This document shows, piece after piece, positions 61,227-64,000 of a stretch of 64,000 nt of DNA (its first letter is position 1; every line of letters begins with the position of its first letter). The notes under the pieces are model-generated. The model was not told the origin of the DNA, ran no database searches, and worked only from the letters and a program-made list of their open reading frames with translations. The stretch is taken from contig JAJZQX010000001.1 in NCBI GenBank assembly GCA_021806645.1, positions 124,001-188,000 of the forward strand, written 5' to 3'. Position numbers and translations under genes: made by a program. The DNA comes from Myxococcales bacterium. Lineage in GTDB: Bacteria > Myxococcota > Myxococcia > Myxococcales > Anaeromyxobacteraceae.

Positions 61227-62570
61227 ATGGCCGAGATCGTCCCGTTCCGCGGCATCCGTTACACCGCCACGCGCGGGCGGCCGCTCGGCCAGCTGCTGGC
61301 CCCACCGTACGACCAGATCTCGCCGGCGCTGCGCGAAGAGCTGATGCGCCGCAGCCCGAACAACGTGGTCCACATCACGCTCGGCGACGACCGCCCCGGT
61401 GACACGCCGGCTTTCAACAAGTACACGCGGGCCGCCGAGGCCTGGAAGGCGTGGCAGGCGACCGGCGTGCTGGCCACAGATCCCGGACCGGGCATCTACC
61501 CGCTCGAGCAGAGCTTCTGGGCCCCCGATGGCCGGCAGCTCACGCGGCGCGGCTTCATGGCGGCGGTCCGGCTCCAAGAGTTCTCCGAGGGGATCATCGT
61601 CCCCCACGAGAAGACCCTGGTCGGCCCCAAGGCCGACCGGCTCGCCAACCTGCAGACGGTGAAGGCCAACGTCTCGCCGCTGCTAGGCCTCTACGCCGAC
61701 GACTCGGGAGCCACAGCCGCGGCGCTCGAGAAGGCCACGCTGGCCGAGCCGGTGGCCGAGACCGACTCCGACGACGGCGTCCACCAGCGGGTCTGGCGCA
61801 CCGTGGACCCGGCGCTCGTCGAGGGGCTGCAGGCGCTGGTGCGCGACAAGCGGATCATCATCGCCGACGGCCATCACCGCTACGAGACGGCGCTCCTCTA
61901 CCGCCGGCTGCTCCAGGCGCAGGCCCCCTCGCTGCCGGACGACGGCGGCCACCACTACATCCTGATGTTCCTCTGCCCCATGAGCGATCCGGGGCTGGTC
62001 ATCTACCCGACCCACCGGCTGCTCTTCGGGTTGAAGGACCCGTCGCTGGCCGCGCTCCTGCCGCGGCTGGAGCACTACTTCAAGGTCCAGCTGGTGGAGG
62101 AGAGCCTCCGCAAGCCGGTCGGGCGCGCCTGGGCGGTGGCCCGGCTCGGCGAGCACGCCGGCAAGGCAACCGCCTTCCTCATGGTGACCGCCGAGGACCA
62201 GCGCGCCCGCATCCTCACCCTGCGCGACGACGTCGATCTCTCCGACACCGAGCTGCCGGCCAACCGGACGCTCCGGGCGCTCGACGTCACGGTGCTCCAC
62301 GCGGTCCTCTTCCAGCACCTGCTCGGCCTCTCTCCACGCTCGCAGGAGAACGAGGAGAACCTCACCTACGTCCGCGACGCCGGCGAGGCGGTCAACCGTG
62401 TCCTCTCCGGCGAGCACCAGGTGGGGTTCCTGCTCAACCCGACGCCCATGTGGCAGGTGGAGGCGGTGGGCGACGCCGGCGAGACCATGCCGCAGAAGAG
62501 CACGCTCTTCGCGCCACGGCTGCCGAGCGGCCTGGTGATGCGGGCCATCGACCCGCACCAGCGGCCATAA
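61227..62570 (+). CDS. DUF1015 family protein
   Basis: A protein of 447 residues. The DUF1015 landmarks are near the N-terminus (PFRGIRYTATRGRPLGQLLA, APPYDQISPALREEL, NVVHITLG), in the middle (IVPHEKTLVGPKADRLANLQ, IIADGHHRYETALLYR), and late (VGFLLNPTPMWQVEAVGDAG, MPQKSTLFAPRLPSGLVM). It is a soluble family without an established reaction, often annotated near one-carbon or serine metabolism. A hairpin follows at 62577-62600. Confidence 0.88.
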   Translation: MAEIVPFRGIRYTATRGRPLGQLLAPPYDQISPALREELMRRSPNNVVHITLGDDRPGDTPAFNKYTRAAEAWKAWQATGVLATDPGPGIYPLEQSFWAPDGRQLTRRGFMAAVRLQEFSEGIIVPHEKTLVGPKADRLANLQTVKANVSPLLGLYADDSGATAAALEKATLAEPVAETDSDDGVHQRVWRTVDPALVEGLQALVRDKRIIIADGHHRYETALLYRRLLQAQAPSLPDDGGHHYILMFLCPMSDPGLVIYPTHRLLFGLKDPSLAALLPRLEHYFKVQLVEESLRKPVGRAWAVARLGEHAGKATAFLMVTAEDQRARILTLRDDVDLSDTELPANRTLRALDVTVLHAVLFQHLLGLSPRSQENEENLTYVRDAGEAVNRVLSGEHQVGFLLNPTPMWQVEAVGDAGETMPQKSTLFAPRLPSGLVMRAIDPHQRP

Positions 62571-62576
62571 TCGCGA

Positions 62577-62600
62577 CGGCGCCGGCTTCTGGTGGCGCCG
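62577..62600 (+). terminator. Hairpin after the DUF1015 gene
   Basis: CGGCGCC (62577-62583) pairs with GGCGCCG (62594-62600) across a 10-base loop, 6 bp after the stop. A second small hairpin (GACGGG, AGT, CCCGTC at 62647-62661) lies further into the 208-bp gap before hemB. No T-run. Confidence 0.5.
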
Positions 62601-62778
62601 CCGCAAGCTCTGTGCACTGCTCCTCACCTGGACCACTCCCCGTGGGGACGGGAGTCCCGTCGGCCAGGTCCCGACCCCCCAAGGCCCCAACCGGTGCCGT
62701 CACGGGTGGGCCGCGGCCGGCCGGTCGAATGGCCGCTCGCGACTTTCCCGCCGCCCGCGGTTGGGCTAGAGATCGCCC

Positions 62779-63804
62779 ATGCCCTTTCCGCAGGAACGCC
62801 CACGCAGGATGCGCCGCACCGAGGCGCTGCGTCGCCTCGTCCGCGAGACGGTGCTGTCCCCCGACGACCTGGTCTGGCCGCTCTTCGCGGTCCCGGGGCA
62901 AAAGGTCCGCCACGCCGTGAAGAGCATGCCGGGCGTCTTCCAGCTCTCGGTCGACGAGCTGGTGGCCGAGGCGCAGGCCGGGTGGGAGGCCGGCGTCCGC
63001 TCCGTAATCCTCTTCGGCATCCCGGAGCGGAAGGACGCCGCCGGCTCCGGCGCCTACGCCGAGGACGGCATCATCCCGCGCGCGGTCCGGGCGCTGAAGC
63101 AGGCGCTCCCCGGGCTGGTCGTCATGACCGACGTCTGCATGTGCGAGTACACCGACCACGGTCACTGCGGCATCCTCAAGGCCCCGGTGGCCGGCGGTCC
63201 CGGGCAGGACCTGGTGGTCGACAACGACCTGACCCTGCCGCTGCTGGCGCGCGAGGCGGTGGCCCACGCCAGGGCCGGCGCCGACGTGGTGGCGCCGTCC
63301 GACATGATGGACGGCCGGGTCGCCGCCATCCGCCAGGGGCTCGACGCGGCCGGCTTCACCGACGTCCCCATCCTATCCTACGCCGCCAAGTTCGCCGGCG
63401 CCTTCTACGGCCCGTTCCGCGACGCGGCCGAGAGCGCGCCGGTGGAGGGGCCGGGCGTGCCGAAGGACCGCAAGGGCTACCAGATGGATCCGGCCAACGG
63501 GCGCGAGGCGCTCCGCGAAGTGGCGCTCGACATCGCCGAGGGCGCCGACATGGTGATGGTGAAGCCGGCCGTACCCTACCTCGACATCGTCCGGCAGGTC
63601 CGCGACCGCTTCGACGTGCCGGTGAGCGCCTACCACGTGAGCGGTGAGTACGCGATGATCAAGGCCGCCGCCGAGCGCGGCTGGATCGACGGCGAGCGCG
63701 TCATGCTGGAGACGCTGCTCTGCTGCCGGCGCGCCGGCGCCGACTTCATCCTCACCTACGCGGCCAGGGACGTGGCCGCCACTCTGACCGGGGCCACGCG
63801 GTGA
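62779..63804 (+). CDS. hemB: Delta-aminolevulinic acid dehydratase (porphobilinogen synthase)
   Basis: Condenses two 5-aminolevulinates to porphobilinogen, supplying HemC encoded 30 kb upstream. A protein of 341 residues. The zinc site [14 protein letters not shown] (Cys120, Cys122, Cys130) is intact, so this is a zinc-dependent type. Schiff-base lysines are in [17 protein letters not shown] (Lys204) and [11 protein letters not shown] (Lys262). [11 protein letters not shown] and [18 protein letters not shown] are further signatures. It overlaps the next gene by 4 bp. Confidence 0.96.
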   Translation: MPFPQERPRRMRRTEALRRLVRETVLSPDDLVWPLFAVPGQKVRHAVKSMPGVFQLSVDELVAEAQAGWEAGVRSVILFGIPERKDAAGSGAYAEDGIIPRAVRALKQALPGLVVMTDVCMCEYTDHGHCGILKAPVAGGPGQDLVVDNDLTLPLLAREAVAHARAGADVVAPSDMMDGRVAAIRQGLDAAGFTDVPILSYAAKFAGAFYGPFRDAAESAPVEGPGVPKDRKGYQMDPANGREALREVALDIAEGADMVMVKPAVPYLDIVRQVRDRFDVPVSAYHVSGEYAMIKAAAERGWIDGERVMLETLLCCRRAGADFILTYAARDVAATLTGATR

Positions 63805-64000
63805 GCGGCGGCGGCGACGGCTCCTACCGGGTGGTGGAGGTGTCGCCCGTCGCCGAGGAGACCCTCGAGCAGGCGCTCAACGGCCGCGCCGCCGAGGGCT
63901 GGAGCTTCGAGTCGATCCATTTCGTGACCCGCGAGGCCTCGCACCGCCCCGCCATGGCCTACCTCTTCTTCGTGCGCCAGGCGCCGGCGCGGAAGGGGAA
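63801..64000 (+). CDS. DUF4177-like small protein, 5' part
   Basis: Starts at the GTG that overlaps the hemB stop and runs past the window edge (about 66 codons seen). Segments [36 protein letters not shown] and AYLFFVRQ fit the short beta-alpha-beta DUF4177 family (a strand, a helix with EGW, and an FVR-type last strand). Function unknown. Coupling to hemB may be fortuitous. Confidence 0.7.
   Translation, partial: MSGGGDGSYRVVEVSPVAEETLEQALNGRAAEGWSFESIHFVTREASHRPAMAYLFFVRQAPARKG

Noticed and set aside
1-64000. CRISPR arrays, insertion sequences with transposase, rRNA and tRNA genes
   Set aside because: No regularly spaced repeats, no transposase-like frame and no convincing structural RNA were found.

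Overview
The window is very GC-rich and densely coded. The gene content suggests a delta-type proteobacterium of the Myxococcota, most like Anaeromyxobacter. Signs of this are an AddAB helicase-nuclease, a Ser/Thr kinase with the HRDVSPHN catalytic loop, a DhnA-type class I aldolase, the hemX/ccsA-hemA-hemC-hemD order, and a DUF222/HNH protein. The taxonomic call is inference; no rRNA gene is present. Many neighbours are joined by 4-bp ATGA or GTGA overlaps, so translational coupling is common.

Layout. 1-3.3 kb: tail of a branched-chain-type ABC importer (binding protein, LivF), an acyl-CoA synthetase split by an in-frame TAG, and a hotdog thioesterase. 3.4-10 kb: addB-addA. 10-14.2 kb: class I aldolase, DUF507 protein, a winged-helix pair, a DUF3108 exported protein and a small zinc ribbon. 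14.3-18.7 kb (minus): yggS, then a separate coupled operon for a ROK (polyphosphate-glucokinase-like) kinase, 6-phosphogluconate dehydrogenase, RpiA, an unknown 74-residue protein and a HAD phosphatase. 18.8-25.7 kb: maf and a PpiD-like foldase (minus), then mreC-mreD-mrdA-rodA (plus). 25.7-30.4 kb: lactate dehydrogenase, metallophosphatase lipoprotein, a GGDEF gene remnant, an M14 peptidase and thioredoxin. 30.4-34.3 kb: hemX/ccsA-hemA-hemC-hemD. 34.3-36.7 kb: a gene graveyard with a 46-bp perfect palindrome, a dead toxin-antitoxin pair, an orphan helix-turn-helix fragment and an interrupted DUF222/HNH gene. 36.7-48.9 kb: truD, a degenerate PHP protein, proC, a two-gene FAD/2Fe-2S dehydrogenase, metalloenzymes, a Ser/Thr kinase and two DNA-binding proteins. 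48.9-50.5 kb: purH. 50.6-56.4 kb (minus): a Fur-box-preceded iron operon (outer-membrane protein, FTR1-DUF2318-YHS fusion, two FtsX-type permeases, ATPase). 56.5-64 kb: purD-purE, lptF-lptG-tsaC, DUF1015, hemB and a DUF4177 start.

The most interesting content is the Fur-linked iron cluster. It resembles the Campylobacter p19/FTR1 locus but has no recognisable p19 and carries a three-domain permease fusion. Next come the coupled glucose-to-pentose operon with its orphan 74-residue member, the related palindromes around the HNH gene, and three separate in-frame TAG interruptions. TAG also ends many intact genes here, so recoding is unlikely.
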